Source: Streptomyces sp. CB01201 (GTDB taxonomy: Bacteria > Actinomycetota > Actinomycetes > Streptomycetales > Streptomycetaceae). From it: DNA of 64,000 bases. Of this stretch, positions 17,584 to 26,728 are shown one piece after another (the first letter of the stretch is position 1; each line of letters begins with the position of its first letter). The notes beneath the pieces are model-generated. The model was not told where the DNA came from, searched no databases, and saw only the letters and a list, made by a program, of their open reading frames with translations. The stretch is from the NCBI RefSeq assembly GCF_002803085.1, contig NZ_NNBJ01000007.1:124001-188000 (forward strand). Direction: 5' to 3'. Both the position numbers and the translations under genes were made by a program.

Positions 17584-18642
17584 ATGAGTGAGAAGCCGGA
17601 CTCCGGGACGGACGAGAAGAAGCGCATCGATCTGAGCGTGCCCCAGGTGGCGGGCAGTGCGCTGGCAGCGGTCGCCGCGGCGGTGCTCGCCTCCACCTTG
17701 GGTGTGTACGGGACGTTCATCGGCGCCGGCGTCGTGAGCGTGGTCGCCACCTGCGGCGGCACGGTCTTCCAGCACTTCTTCAAACGGACCGGCGAGCAGT
17801 TGCGCGAGGTGACGGTCCAGGCCAAGGTCGGCTCGCGCCAGGTGCCGGTGCTCTCCCCCTACAAGGGGAAGCGGCACGGGACGCCGGAGCCACCCCGGAC
17901 GGACGCCGAGCGCACACAGCTGCTCGGCCGCCTCGACGCGGACCGTACGCAGATGCTGCCGCAGGCGGACACCGACGGCACGCGGTTGCCGGGGCAGGCC
18001 GACGCCGACCGTACGCAGGTGCTGGGACAGGCCGGCGCGGACCGTACGCAGATGCTGCCGCAGGCCGACGCCGACCGGACCCAGGTGCTGAAGTCGGTCG
18101 GCGGCAGCCCGCTGCCGCCGGGGGCCGCGCCCGCCAAGGAGTTCAACGAGGCGACCGTGCACGGCTCCCGGCTGCGCGGCTGGAAGCGTCCGCTGCTCGC
18201 GGCGGCCGTCGTCTTCGGGGTGTCGATGGGCGGCATCACCGCGTACGAGCTGATCACCGACGGCGAGGTCGGCGGCAACGGCGGCGGGACCACCATCGGG
18301 TCCGTACTCACCGGGGGCTCCAAGAAGCAGGAGCCGAAGGCGCCCTCGAACCCGGGGGACCGGGGCGACAAGTCGCCCGGCACCGGCACCGGCAGCAGCG
18401 GTACGCCGAGCCCGAACAGGAGCGGCGAGAAGGGGACGACCGGGGGAGACTCCGCCACGAGCGACCCCTCTTCCTCGCCGTCCCCCTCCACGTCGCACGG
18501 CTCGGGCTCCGATTCCGGCTCGGGCGGTACCACCCCGACCCCGAAGCCCACCCCCTCCGGTTCGCAGAGCACCGGAACCGACAAGGGCACCGGCGACCCG
18601 GCCACGCCGGACCCGAAGTCCGGCGCGAGCACCGCTCCTTAG
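17584..18642 (+). CDS. Two-transmembrane protein with DRTQ repeats and Ser/Pro/Thr-rich tail
   Basis: A 352-residue protein with no family I can name. Residues 23-50 form a glycine/alanine-rich membrane segment. Residues about 105-165 hold five or six imperfect repeats of the form ADADRTQMLPQ. A second membrane segment follows (about 203-225). The last 110 residues are a Ser/Gly/Pro/Thr-rich tail. The repeats lie between the two membrane segments; the D-R-T-Q threonine could be a phosphorylation site, which is inference. The ATG at 17584 follows AAGGGC. Confidence 0.75.
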   Translation: MSEKPDSGTDEKKRIDLSVPQVAGSALAAVAAAVLASTLGVYGTFIGAGVVSVVATCGGTVFQHFFKRTGEQLREVTVQAKVGSRQVPVLSPYKGKRHGTPEPPRTDAERTQLLGRLDADRTQMLPQADTDGTRLPGQADADRTQVLGQAGADRTQMLPQADADRTQVLKSVGGSPLPPGAAPAKEFNEATVHGSRLRGWKRPLLAAAVVFGVSMGGITAYELITDGEVGGNGGGTTIGSVLTGGSKKQEPKAPSNPGDRGDKSPGTGTGSSGTPSPNRSGEKGTTGGDSATSDPSSSPSPSTSHGSGSDSGSGGTTPTPKPTPSGSQSTGTDKGTGDPATPDPKSGASTAP

Positions 18643-18655
18643 GCCCGGGCCGGAG

Positions 18656-18684
18656 CGACCCGGGCCGGAGCGGGGCCCGGGTCG
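18656..18684. terminator. Bidirectional terminator
   Basis: An 11-bp inverted repeat, CGACCCGGGCC / GGCCCGGGTCG (18656-18666, 18674-18684), with a 7-base loop separates two convergent genes. Confidence 0.75.
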
Positions 18685-18703
18685 GACTTCGGGCCCGGGT
18701 CGG

Positions 18704-20014
18704 TCAGTCGCCCAGCACCCGCCGCAGATACGCATTGGCGAACCGGCGGTCCGGGTCGAGCCGGTCGCGCAGGGCGGTGAACTCGGCGAAGCGCGGATAG
18801 GCCTCCGCCAAGTAGGCCGCGTCACGTGTGTGGAGCTTGCCCCAGTGGGGGCGCCCCGCGTGCGCGGTCATGATCCGCTCGACCGCGGTGAAGTACGCCT
18901 GATGGGGCGTGCCCCGGTACATGTGCACGGCGATGTACGCGGTCTCGCGGCCGGAGGCGGTGGAGAGCGCGATGTCGTCGGCGGGTGCGGTGCGCACCTC
19001 CACCGGGAAGCTCACCCGCAGCGGCGAACGCTCCACCAGGGCCTTCACTTCACGCAGCGCCCCGACGGCCGCCTCGCGCGGCAGGGCGTACTCCATCTCC
19101 ACGAAGCGGACCCGGCGCGGGCTGGTGAAGACCTTGTACGGAATGTCGGTGTAGCTGCGGGCGGAGAGTGCGCGGCTGGAGACCTTGGCGACCGCCGGGA
19201 TGGTGGCCGGCACCGCCCGGCCGAGCGAACACACCACCTGGAACAGCCCGTTGGACATGAACTCGTCGTCGATCCACCCGCGGAGTTTGCCGGGCGGCGC
19301 GGCCGGTCCCGCGCTGCGGTTGTTGCGCTTGGTGTTGCAGTTGCCGGTGTGCGGGAACCAGTAGAACTCGAAGTGCTCGTTCTCCGTGAAGAGTTCGTCG
19401 AAGTCGGCGGTGACCCGGTCGAAGGCCATCGGCTCCTCGCGGGCCGTGAGCAGGAAGACCGGCTCCACGGCGAAGGTGATCGCGGTGACGACGCCGAGCG
19501 CGCCGAGCCCGATCCGGGCCGCCGCGAAGACCTCCGGATTCTCCTTCTCGGAGCAGGTGAGCAGCGAGCCGTCGGCCGTGACCAGCTCAAGTGCCGTGAT
19601 CTGGGCGGCGATCGAGGCCGAGTCGCGGCCGGTGCCGTGGGTGCCGGTGCTGGTGGCGCCCGCCACCGTCTGCTCCATGATGTCGCCCATGTTCGTGAGC
19701 GACAGGCCCTCTCTGGCGAGGACCGCGTTCAGCCGCTTGAGCGGGGTGCCGGCCTCCACCGTGACGGTCATCGCGGCGCGGTCGATCTCGCGGATGCCGG
19801 TCAGCAGGTCGGGACGTATGAGCACGCCGTCGGTGGCGGCCGTCGCCGTGAACGAGTGGCCGGTGCCGACCGCCTTCACCGTCAGGCCCTGCTCGGCGGC
19901 GCGGCGCACGGCCTCGGCCAGTTCGGCCGCGGAGGCCGGGGACACTTCCCTTGTCGGTCGCGCGGTGACGTTCCCCGCCCAGTTACGCCAGGTGCTGCCG
20001 TTCGCTCCGCTCAT
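18704..20014 (-). CDS. D-arabinono-1,4-lactone oxidase family FAD enzyme
   Basis: This 436-residue enzyme of the sugar-1,4-lactone oxidase family has an N-terminal PCMH-type FAD domain (VKAVGTGHSF near residue 46, with the usual flavin-linking His, and GATSTGTHGTG near 122). The C-terminal ALO domain ends with HWGKLHT and the DPDRRFANAYLRR tail. It would oxidise a sugar lactone or alditol using oxygen. Its start overlaps the end of the upstream MFS gene by 32 bases, so the two are coupled and may share a substrate. Confidence 0.88.
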   Translation of the reverse strand: MSGANGSTWRNWAGNVTARPTREVSPASAAELAEAVRRAAEQGLTVKAVGTGHSFTATAATDGVLIRPDLLTGIREIDRAAMTVTVEAGTPLKRLNAVLAREGLSLTNMGDIMEQTVAGATSTGTHGTGRDSASIAAQITALELVTADGSLLTCSEKENPEVFAAARIGLGALGVVTAITFAVEPVFLLTAREEPMAFDRVTADFDELFTENEHFEFYWFPHTGNCNTKRNNRSAGPAAPPGKLRGWIDDEFMSNGLFQVVCSLGRAVPATIPAVAKVSSRALSARSYTDIPYKVFTSPRRVRFVEMEYALPREAAVGALREVKALVERSPLRVSFPVEVRTAPADDIALSTASGRETAYIAVHMYRGTPHQAYFTAVERIMTAHAGRPHWGKLHTRDAAYLAEAYPRFAEFTALRDRLDPDRRFANAYLRRVLGD

Positions 20015-21248
20015 CTGCTTCGAGCCCCTCCCGATGCGTCACCGGCCTGCGAAGCCGGCGGTACCCCGAGAACGCCACCGCCGCCGCGAGCGTTCCCGAC
20101 ACGCCGGCCACCAGGTACCCCGCCTGCGCGCCCGCCGCGTCCACCACCCAACCGGCGGCGGAGGAGCCGAGCGCCACACCGACCGCGAGCCCGGTACTGG
20201 TCCAGGTCATGCCCTCGGTGAGCTTGCTGCGCGGTACGTGCTGTTCGACGAGGGCCATCGTCGTCACCATCGTCGGTGCGATGAAGAGCCCCGCGACAAA
20301 GAGCGCCACGGCGAGGAACGACAGGTTCCCGGCCAGTTGGAGCGGGATCATACTCACCGCCATCGCACAGACACCCGCCAGCCACCTGGTGGACGCCGCT
20401 CCCTTGAGCCGCAGCAGCCCGAACACCGCCCCCGCGAGGCAGGAGCCGAGCGCGTAGACGGCGAGGACGAGGCTGGCCAGCGCCTTGTGGCCGCGCTCGT
20501 CGGCGAAGGCCACGGTGACCACGTCGACCGAGCCGAAGATCGCGCCGGTGGCGACGAAGGTGGCCACCAGGACCTGGAGCCCGCGCGACCCCAGGGCGGA
20601 GCGGCCGCTGGTGTGCTCGTGCGGATGGGGCGCGGGCTCGGTGCCGCGCTGGGCGGTCAGCCAGAAGACGCCGACCACCAGGAAGCAGGCGGCGATCAGC
20701 GGGCCCGCCTCGGCGAACCAGGCGGTGCAGAGCCCGATCGACAGGATCGGCCCCAGGATGAAGCACAGCTCGTCGACGATCGACTCCCACGAGTACGCCG
20801 TGTGCAGGTTCTGGGCGTCACCGCGGTAGATCGCGGCCCAGCGGGCCCGGACCATCGAGCCGACGCTGGGCACACAGCCGGCGCCCGCCGCGAAGACGAA
20901 CAGCGTCCAGTCCGGCGCGCCCTGCTGGGCGCAGACGAGCAGTCCCGTGACGGCGGCGACGGAGACCAGGGTCGCCGGGCGCAGCACCCGGCGCTGGCCG
21001 TGCCGGTCGACGAGCCGGGATATCTGGGGGCCGATCACGGCGGCCGACATGGCGAGGGTCGCCGACAGCGCGCCGGCGAGACCGTAGCGGCCGGTGAGCT
21101 GGGAGATCATCGTCACGACGCCGATGCCCATCATCGACAGCGGCATCCGGCCGAGCAGGCCGGCGGCGGAGAACCCCTTGGTGCCGGGGGCGGCGAAGAT
21201 CGCGCGGTAGGGACTGGGCAACGGGGGCTCCGGGATCCGGCGTGGCAC
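19983..21248 (-). CDS. MFS transporter
   Basis: This 421-residue protein shows about 12 hydrophobic segments, the motif LVDRHGQRRVLRP between helices 2 and 3 and a hydrophilic central loop with HPHEHTSGR. It is probably an exporter. It is the first gene of a two-gene operon with the lactone oxidase (32-base overlap). A later start, at the methionines before GIGVVTMISQL, is possible but would cut the first helix. Confidence 0.85.
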   Translation of the reverse strand: MPRRIPEPPLPSPYRAIFAAPGTKGFSAAGLLGRMPLSMMGIGVVTMISQLTGRYGLAGALSATLAMSAAVIGPQISRLVDRHGQRRVLRPATLVSVAAVTGLLVCAQQGAPDWTLFVFAAGAGCVPSVGSMVRARWAAIYRGDAQNLHTAYSWESIVDELCFILGPILSIGLCTAWFAEAGPLIAACFLVVGVFWLTAQRGTEPAPHPHEHTSGRSALGSRGLQVLVATFVATGAIFGSVDVVTVAFADERGHKALASLVLAVYALGSCLAGAVFGLLRLKGAASTRWLAGVCAMAVSMIPLQLAGNLSFLAVALFVAGLFIAPTMVTTMALVEQHVPRSKLTEGMTWTSTGLAVGVALGSSAAGWVVDAAGAQAGYLVAGVSGTLAAAVAFSGYRRLRRPVTHREGLEADERSERQHLA

Positions 21249-21478
21249 GTGCGCGGCGGGCGCCGTCGTGACGCGTGTAATTAATTCCTAAAGCTTACGA
21301 CGCTGAACTGGGGCCCCGCACCGCCTTTTCCGGCCCGGCTCCCCGGGACTTCCGGCTCTGCCCCACCTCCCTGTCCGGCCCGGCCCCGGCGTGCTTCCGG
21401 CTCGGCCGGCGGAGGGCCTGCGGCCCGGTTCCGCGCACGTTCCGTCGGCCGGGTTCCGCGTCTGTCGGAGGCGGATGG

Positions 21479-21491
21479 CAGGATCGGGTCA
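21479..21491 (+). promoter_or_regulatory. -10 element of a leaderless promoter for hemH
   Basis: CAGGAT at 21479-21484 ends 6 bases before the ATG at 21491. No purine-rich ribosome site lies at normal spacing. Confidence 0.4.
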
Positions 21492-22648
21492 TGTCCGAAC
21501 TGCGTGATCCAGCACCCGGAGCGGCCGCGGCCGCCGCCCCGTACGACGCCCTGCTGCTGCTCTCCTTCGGTGGCCCCGAGGGCCCCGACGACGTGGTCCC
21601 GTTCCTGGAGAACGTGACGCGCGGCCGGGGCATCCCCAAGGAGCGGCTCAAGGAGGTGGGGCAGCACTACTTCCTGTTCGGCGGCGTGAGCCCCATCAAC
21701 GAGCAGAACCGGGCGCTGCTCGACGCGCTGCGCAAGGACTTCGCCGAGAACGGCGTGGACCTGCCGGTCTACTGGGGCAACCGGAACTGGGCGCCCTACC
21801 TCACCGACACCCTGCGCGACATGGTGGCCGACGGCCGCCGCCGCATCGCGGTCCTCGCCACCAGCGCCTACGCCTCGTACTCGGGCTGCCGGCAGTACCG
21901 CGAGAACCTCGCGGAGTCGCTCGCCACCCTGGAGGCCGAGGGCCTGGAGCTGCCGAGGGTCGACAAGCTGCGGCACTACTTCAACCACCCGGGCTTCGTG
22001 CGCCCCGTGGTCGACGGCGTCCTCGCCTCGCTCGCCGAGCTGCCCGAGGACGTCCGCGCCGGCGCCCACCTCGCCTTCACCACGCACTCCATCCCCGAGG
22101 CGGCGGCCGACACCTCGGGCCCCGTCGAGGAGCACGGCGACGGCGGCGCGTATGTCCGCGAACACCTGGACGTGGCGCGGACCGTCGCGGACGCGGTCCG
22201 GGCCGAGACCGGCGTGGAGCGGCCCTGGCAGCTCGTCTACCAGTCCCGCTCCGGCGCCCCGCACATCCCCTGGCTCGAACCGGACATCTGCGAGCACCTG
22301 GAGACGCTGCACGGCGAGGGCGCCCCGGCCGTCGTCATGGTCCCCATCGGCTTCGTCTCGGACCACATGGAGGTCCTGTACGACCTCGACACGGAGGCCA
22401 CCGCCAAGGCGGCCGAGCTCGGCCTGCCCGTCGCCCGCTCGGCGACCGTCGGCGCCGACCCGCGCTTCGCCGCGGCCGTGCGCGAGCTGGTGGTCGAGCG
22501 GGCAGCGGCCGAGCGCGGCCTGCCGGTCGAGCGGTGCGCGCTCGGCTCGCTCGGCCCCTCGCACGACCTCTGCGCGGTCGGCTGCTGCCCGGCCGCCCGC
22601 GGCGCCGCCAAGCCCGCGGCCGCCGGAGCCGACAGCCCGTACGCGTAA
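21491..22648 (+). CDS. hemH: Ferrochelatase (coproporphyrin III type)
   Basis: This 385-residue enzyme inserts Fe2+ into the porphyrin in heme synthesis; actinobacteria use the coproporphyrin route, where the gene is also called cpfC. Conserved parts include LLLSFGGPEGPDDV, the metal-site TTHSIPEAA, and QSRSGAPHIPWLEPD. Cysteines in YSGCRQY and the C-terminal HDLCAVGCCP fit the [2Fe-2S] cluster known in mycobacterial ferrochelatase. The following inositol phosphatase starts 10 bases after its stop. Confidence 0.94.
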   Translation: MSELRDPAPGAAAAAAPYDALLLLSFGGPEGPDDVVPFLENVTRGRGIPKERLKEVGQHYFLFGGVSPINEQNRALLDALRKDFAENGVDLPVYWGNRNWAPYLTDTLRDMVADGRRRIAVLATSAYASYSGCRQYRENLAESLATLEAEGLELPRVDKLRHYFNHPGFVRPVVDGVLASLAELPEDVRAGAHLAFTTHSIPEAAADTSGPVEEHGDGGAYVREHLDVARTVADAVRAETGVERPWQLVYQSRSGAPHIPWLEPDICEHLETLHGEGAPAVVMVPIGFVSDHMEVLYDLDTEATAKAAELGLPVARSATVGADPRFAAAVRELVVERAAAERGLPVERCALGSLGPSHDLCAVGCCPAARGAAKPAAAGADSPYA

Positions 22649-22658
22649 GGGAGCACCG

Positions 22659-23459
22659 ATGACCGACCCTCTGCACCGCGAACTGCTCGGCCTCGCCCTG
22701 GAGGCCGCCCGGCGGGCCGGCGAGCTGCTGCGCGACGGCCGCCCGGCCGATCTCGCGGTGGCCGCCACCAAGACCAGCCCCATCGACGTGGTGACCGAGA
22801 TGGACATCGCCGCCGAGAAGCTGATCACCGGCTACCTCGCCGAGCACCGCCCCGAGGACGGCTTCCTCGGCGAGGAGGGCTCCTCCAGCGAGGGCACCAG
22901 CGGCATCCGCTGGGTCATCGACCCGCTCGACGGAACCGTCAACTACCTTTATGGGCTGCCCACTTGGGCCGTCTCCATCGCCGCCGAGCAGAACGGCGAG
23001 CGGGTCGCGGGCGTGGTCGCCGCCCCGATGCGCGGCGAGACGTATCACGCGGTCCTCGGCGGCGGCGCCTTCGAGGGCGAGCGCCCGCTGCGCTGCCGCC
23101 CGCCGGCCCCGCTGTCCCAGTCCCTGGTCGGCACGGGCTTCGCCTACGTCCAGTCGGTACGCGCCCACCAGGCCGAGGTGGCCCAGCGGTTGATCCCGCG
23201 GTTCCGGGACATCCGGCGCGGCGGCTCGGCCGCGATCGACCTGTGCGACGTGGCGGCCGGCCGGCTCGACGGGTACTACGAGCGCGGCCTGAACCCGTGG
23301 GACCTGGCGGCCGGCGACCTCATCGCCCGCGAAGCCGGCGCCCTCACCGGCGGCCGCCCCGGCGAGCCCCCCTCCCGCGACCTGACCGTCGCCGCGTCCC
23401 CGACCCTCTTCGGCCCCCTCCAGACACTCCTGGAGGAACACGGGGCCTGGCACGACTGA
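22659..23459 (+). CDS. Inositol monophosphatase family protein
   Basis: This 266-residue phosphatase keeps the magnesium motifs: GEEGSS (Glu), WVIDPLDGTVNYLYG, and GLNPWDLAAGDLIAREAGA near the C-terminus. It should hydrolyse inositol-1-phosphate or a related sugar phosphate. It starts at 22659 after AAGGGAG and is co-transcribed with hemH. A 14-bp-stem terminator follows. Confidence 0.9.
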   Translation: MTDPLHRELLGLALEAARRAGELLRDGRPADLAVAATKTSPIDVVTEMDIAAEKLITGYLAEHRPEDGFLGEEGSSSEGTSGIRWVIDPLDGTVNYLYGLPTWAVSIAAEQNGERVAGVVAAPMRGETYHAVLGGGAFEGERPLRCRPPAPLSQSLVGTGFAYVQSVRAHQAEVAQRLIPRFRDIRRGGSAAIDLCDVAAGRLDGYYERGLNPWDLAAGDLIAREAGALTGGRPGEPPSRDLTVAASPTLFGPLQTLLEEHGAWHD

Positions 23460-23533
23460 GGGGCGCGGAGGCGATGGCGAGTCGGCCGGCCTGCTTGCGA
23501 GCGGTCCGGGGCCCGGGGAATGGTGCCCAACGC

Positions 23534-23564
23534 GAAACCGCTACCCCTGAGGGGTAGCGGTTTC
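23534..23564 (+). terminator. Terminator after hemH operon
   Basis: A perfect 14-bp stem (GAAACCGCTACCCC with its complement) with a 3-base loop. It lies between convergent genes and can serve both. Confidence 0.85.
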
Positions 23565-23611
23565 TGGAGCCTGACATTCCTCTCGGCCGGAAGCCGTGAG
23601 AAATGATCTCC

Positions 23612-24136
23612 TTAGCTGTTGAGCGTGAGACGAATCTCCCAGATCACGCCGGCCTGGCCCTTGTACTCCCACTGCTGCGCACGTGCCCCGTTGCTCCGCG
23701 AAGAATTCTCGATTTCCAGGATCTTGCCGCTGCTGTTCTTGATTTCAGACCCGCCGAACCACTCCAGGTACTTGCTGATGCTCCACTTGGCGCCGGCCTG
23801 ACCGTTGCAGTCCCACTGCTGGGCGCGAGCTCCGTTGTTGCGGGAAGAGCCATCGATCTCCAGGCACTTGCCGCTATTGGCGTTGACAATGTAGCTGTAC
23901 CCCCCGCCGGCATCTCGCGTGTACCACCTCATGCCACCCTGCCCATTGCAGTCCCACTGCTGTACACGGGCACCGTTGCTGCGGGAAGAGTTTTCGACTT
24001 CCAAACACTTCCCGGTGTAGACGTTTGCGAAAGAGGTGTAGCTGTCTGCAGCCGCAGGCGAGGTTCCAACGGTCACAGTGACGGCAGATGCCACAATAGT
24101 CAGGCTCGTGATGAAGGATGCGCGCTTGATGTTCAA
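23612..24136 (-). CDS. Secreted ricin-B-type lectin
   Basis: A 174-residue secreted protein made of a signal peptide (basic NIKRAS start, hydrophobic core, cleavage near PAAADS) and a single beta-trefoil lectin domain. The three QxW repeats are clear: GARVQQWDCNGQGGMRW, GARAQQWDCNGQAGAKW and GARAQQWEYKGQAGVIW. It should bind galactose-type glycans; no catalytic domain is attached. The start is taken as TTG at 24136 because AGGGGGGAC lies just upstream and it gives a normal signal peptide; an in-frame ATG at 24163 would add nine residues. Its codon use is less GC-rich than its neighbours. Confidence 0.82.
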   Translation of the reverse strand: MNIKRASFITSLTIVASAVTVTVGTSPAAADSYTSFANVYTGKCLEVENSSRSNGARVQQWDCNGQGGMRWYTRDAGGGYSYIVNANSGKCLEIDGSSRNNGARAQQWDCNGQAGAKWSISKYLEWFGGSEIKNSSGKILEIENSSRSNGARAQQWEYKGQAGVIWEIRLTLNS

Positions 24137-25501
24137 AGAGTCCCCCCTGGGAAACATTCGAGCATTATTCGGTGAGCGTGTAGCCAATTGACCCAGGCTG
24201 GTCTTTCCGGGCTCGGCTTCGCTCGACATCGCCAAAGGTATGCTCTTGAAGTACGCAAGATCAAGTTTAAATTCAGACACGCCTGTGACGAATACCGGCG
24301 ACCTGTCGGAAAGACGACGGTTCCGATAGCTGGAGGGCTGCCCCGGCGGAACTTCCGCGGCGGCAGTCGCAGAGCAGCGGACGCTCAGCCGGAACAGCGC
24401 TGCTAGGTCGTTACGAACCATCCCGAGGCACAGGTGAAACCAGGTATCACCTCTCACGGTGTGCCACTCGGTGCACGTGTCGAGTGCCTGACGGATGCTG
24501 CCGTGCGGGCCCCAGGCGGCACCCGAAACATGTAGACGCCTTCAGTCGAGATGGTCGAGACGTTGGTTCGTCAGTCGTTGCCCGCTGATGGAGTCCGGGG
24601 CGCTCGGGGCAACTGTTTTCGGTGCCGACCGTAATCGTGGTCTAGCGTCTGACCTGTTCGCCCGCGTGAGATCGGTCGGTAATAGTCGGCCTCACCGACC
24701 ACCCGCGCGGTGTCGTGATCCGTGCGACCATCCGGCTGCCATCAGCCTTTCATGCCGATCTGGAGCGACTGGACAAGCATCCGCGCCGCCGCGGAGGGAA
24801 CATGCGGCTCAGTAGAGCGTGCTCCGGCTCGATCTTTGACCGCAGCACTGAAACGCAGATTGAAAGACGCCATGTGCCGCTGCAGAGGAAGTTCGGGCCG
24901 GCCGGCGAGGCCATGTGGTGTAGCCCGCCACCGCTCAATATCCGAGGTGCGTCTGTGCTGCGACCCTCAGACGGTACAGCGAGCAGGCGGGATCGCATGA
25001 GTCAGGGGCGCGGCCGAGCAGGGGGTTCGGGCGGAGCGTTGCTGCTTTGCCGGGGACGTGAACTCCGGTTGTTCATAAGCTAGTTAGTAGACATGTAGGC
25101 GTGCGAGTCTGTGTTCGTGGCAACAAATAGTGGGGCCACGCCGCACAATATCGAGCGGCACGGCACTCTTGGCGAGTGCTTAGTGGAGGGGTGTCTGGCG
25201 AGCGGCGAAAGTAAGTGCGAGGGTGTTCGATCGCCCGCGAGCTGTGCGCGGAAGCTGGAAGACGTGTCAGTCGGCTGGTTGACCCTCGGAATTGGCGAAG
25301 GCCGGTTCGCCGGGGCCATTGCCGGGCCCCCTGCGGCGCACTGCCGAACGCTGCCATCCCCGAGACATGAGCGCTTAGTCGATGTGGCGTACGACGGTTG
25401 ACCGGTTTCCGTCCCGGGCCGCTCAGGTATGGATCCCTGAGCACATCAGCGTGTCGATCTTGAGCTTGCGGGACCTACGGGTTCGTAGGGCCAGGCATGA
25501 C
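24137..25501. other. 1.4-kb stretch without a convincing gene
   Basis: The stretch between the lectin gene and a small conserved ORF has lower and more uneven GC content than its surroundings. The open frames (for example 24715-25083) lack the third-position GC bias of real genes here and show no motif I recognise. It may be a relic of a lost gene or mobile element; I cannot identify one. Confidence 0.5.
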
Positions 25502-25536
25502 GAAACCCCGGCGCCGTCCCGTGGCGCCGGGGTTTC
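25502..25536 (-). terminator. Terminator after 56-aa gene
   Basis: A perfect 14-bp stem (GAAACCCCGGCGCC with its complement), 7-base loop, 18 bases beyond the minus-strand stop. Confidence 0.85.
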
Positions 25537-25554
25537 CTGGTGGGTGGGGTGGGC

Positions 25555-25725
25555 TCAGACGGCTGCGGCTACCTCTACGCCGTGCTCGGCGGCCAGACGG
25601 TGGAGATCGTCCAGCTCGGCCTGCTCGACGTCGGCGAGGAAGTCGTCGCCGGTCTCACGCGCCCGTGTGAGGTCGGTTTCCGTGGTCCTTATGCGCTGCA
25701 GAAGTCCTGCGGTGAAAGCGTCCAT
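25555..25725 (-). CDS. Small conserved actinomycete protein, 56 aa
   Basis: The start at 25725 follows a GAGGGGG ribosome site and encodes MDAFTAGLLQRIRTTETDL and a charged helical remainder. It is probably one helical hairpin, rich in Glu, Arg and Leu. The good ribosome site and strong terminator support a real gene. The longer 82-residue frame upstream is not needed. Function is unknown. Confidence 0.65.
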   Translation of the reverse strand: MDAFTAGLLQRIRTTETDLTRARETGDDFLADVEQAELDDLHRLAAEHGVEVAAAV

Positions 25726-26069
25726 GGTGCGCCCCCTCGTCGTGGGTCGGTGGCACGGGATGTGCCGACGGTGGGTCGCGACCACGACGTGAGGATGTGG
25801 CATGCCACAGACAGGGCGTGATCGCGGGGTGTGCAGTCGTCCTCCCCAAGCCCACTCTCAAAGAAACCTCAACTGCCGCCCCAATCCTGTTCATTCCCGC
25901 ACCGGCCGCCCTCCTCGGCCGGAAACCGCAGGTGGGCGGCGGGCCCCGGCCCGGCACCGTCTTACCGCCGGTTTATGGCCGTAAGGGGCAGGATGGAAGC
26001 TCACAGTCACTGGTTCAGTGCACAGATCTGCCCGCGCTCGACGCGGGTCCCTAGGGAAGGAAATGCGCC
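25726..26069. other. Divergent region upstream of cutR
   Basis: This 344-base region separates the 56-aa gene from cutR and must carry both promoters. No strong palindrome or -35/-10 pair stands out. GGGAAGGA before the GTG at 26070 is the cutR ribosome site. Confidence 0.4.
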
Positions 26070-26723
26070 GTGCGCGTACTCGTCGTCGAGGACGAGCAAC
26101 TGCTCGCCGATGCGGTGGCCACCGGACTGCGCCGGGAGGCCATGGCCGTCGACGTCGTGTACGACGGCGCCGCGGCCCTGGAGCGGATCGGCGTGAACGA
26201 CTACGACGTGGTCGTGCTCGACCGGGACCTCCCGCTCGTCCACGGCGACGACGTCTGCCGCAAGATCGTCGAGCTGGGCATGCCCACCCGGGTCCTGATG
26301 CTGACGGCCGCCGGGGACGTGAGCGACCGGGTCGAGGGCCTGGAGATCGGCGCGGACGACTACCTGCCCAAGCCCTTCGCCTTCACCGAGCTGACCGCCC
26401 GCGTCCGCGCGCTCGGCCGGCGCACCACCGTGCCGCTGCCGCCGATCCTGGAGCGGGCCGGCATCAAGCTCGACCCCAACCGGCGCGAGGTGTTCCGGGA
26501 CGGCCGGGAGATCCAGCTCGCGCCCAAGGAGTTCGCCGTCCTGGAGGTGCTGATGCGCAGCGAGGGCGCCGTGGTCTCGGCCGAGCAGCTCCTGGAGAAG
26601 GCCTGGGACGAGAACACCGACCCGTTCACCAACGTCGTCCGGGTCACCGTCATGACCCTGCGGCGCAAGCTCGGCGAGCCCCCGGTGATCGTCACCGTGC
26701 CGGGCTCGGGTTACCGGATCTGA
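26070..26723 (+). CDS. cutR: Response regulator CutR
   Basis: This 217-residue OmpR-type regulator has a receiver domain with acidic pocket VVEDE, phosphoacceptor Asp51 in VVVLDRDLP and Lys in LPKPF, followed by a winged-helix DNA-binding domain (about 125-217; TNVVRVTVMTLRRKLG). The start is GTG at 26070. It pairs with CutS, which begins 5 bases after its stop. Sequence and position between inositol phosphatase and DUF4193 genes match cutRS of S. lividans and S. coelicolor. That system has been linked to copper-related phenotypes and, more recently, to extracytoplasmic protein folding. Confidence 0.92.
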   Translation: MRVLVVEDEQLLADAVATGLRREAMAVDVVYDGAAALERIGVNDYDVVVLDRDLPLVHGDDVCRKIVELGMPTRVLMLTAAGDVSDRVEGLEIGADDYLPKPFAFTELTARVRALGRRTTVPLPPILERAGIKLDPNRREVFRDGREIQLAPKEFAVLEVLMRSEGAVVSAEQLLEKAWDENTDPFTNVVRVTVMTLRRKLGEPPVIVTVPGSGYRI

Positions 26724-26728
26724 CGGCG

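Noticed and set aside
24715..25083. 122-aa ORF in the gene-poor stretch
   Set aside because: There is no ribosome site, no third-position GC bias and no recognisable motif.
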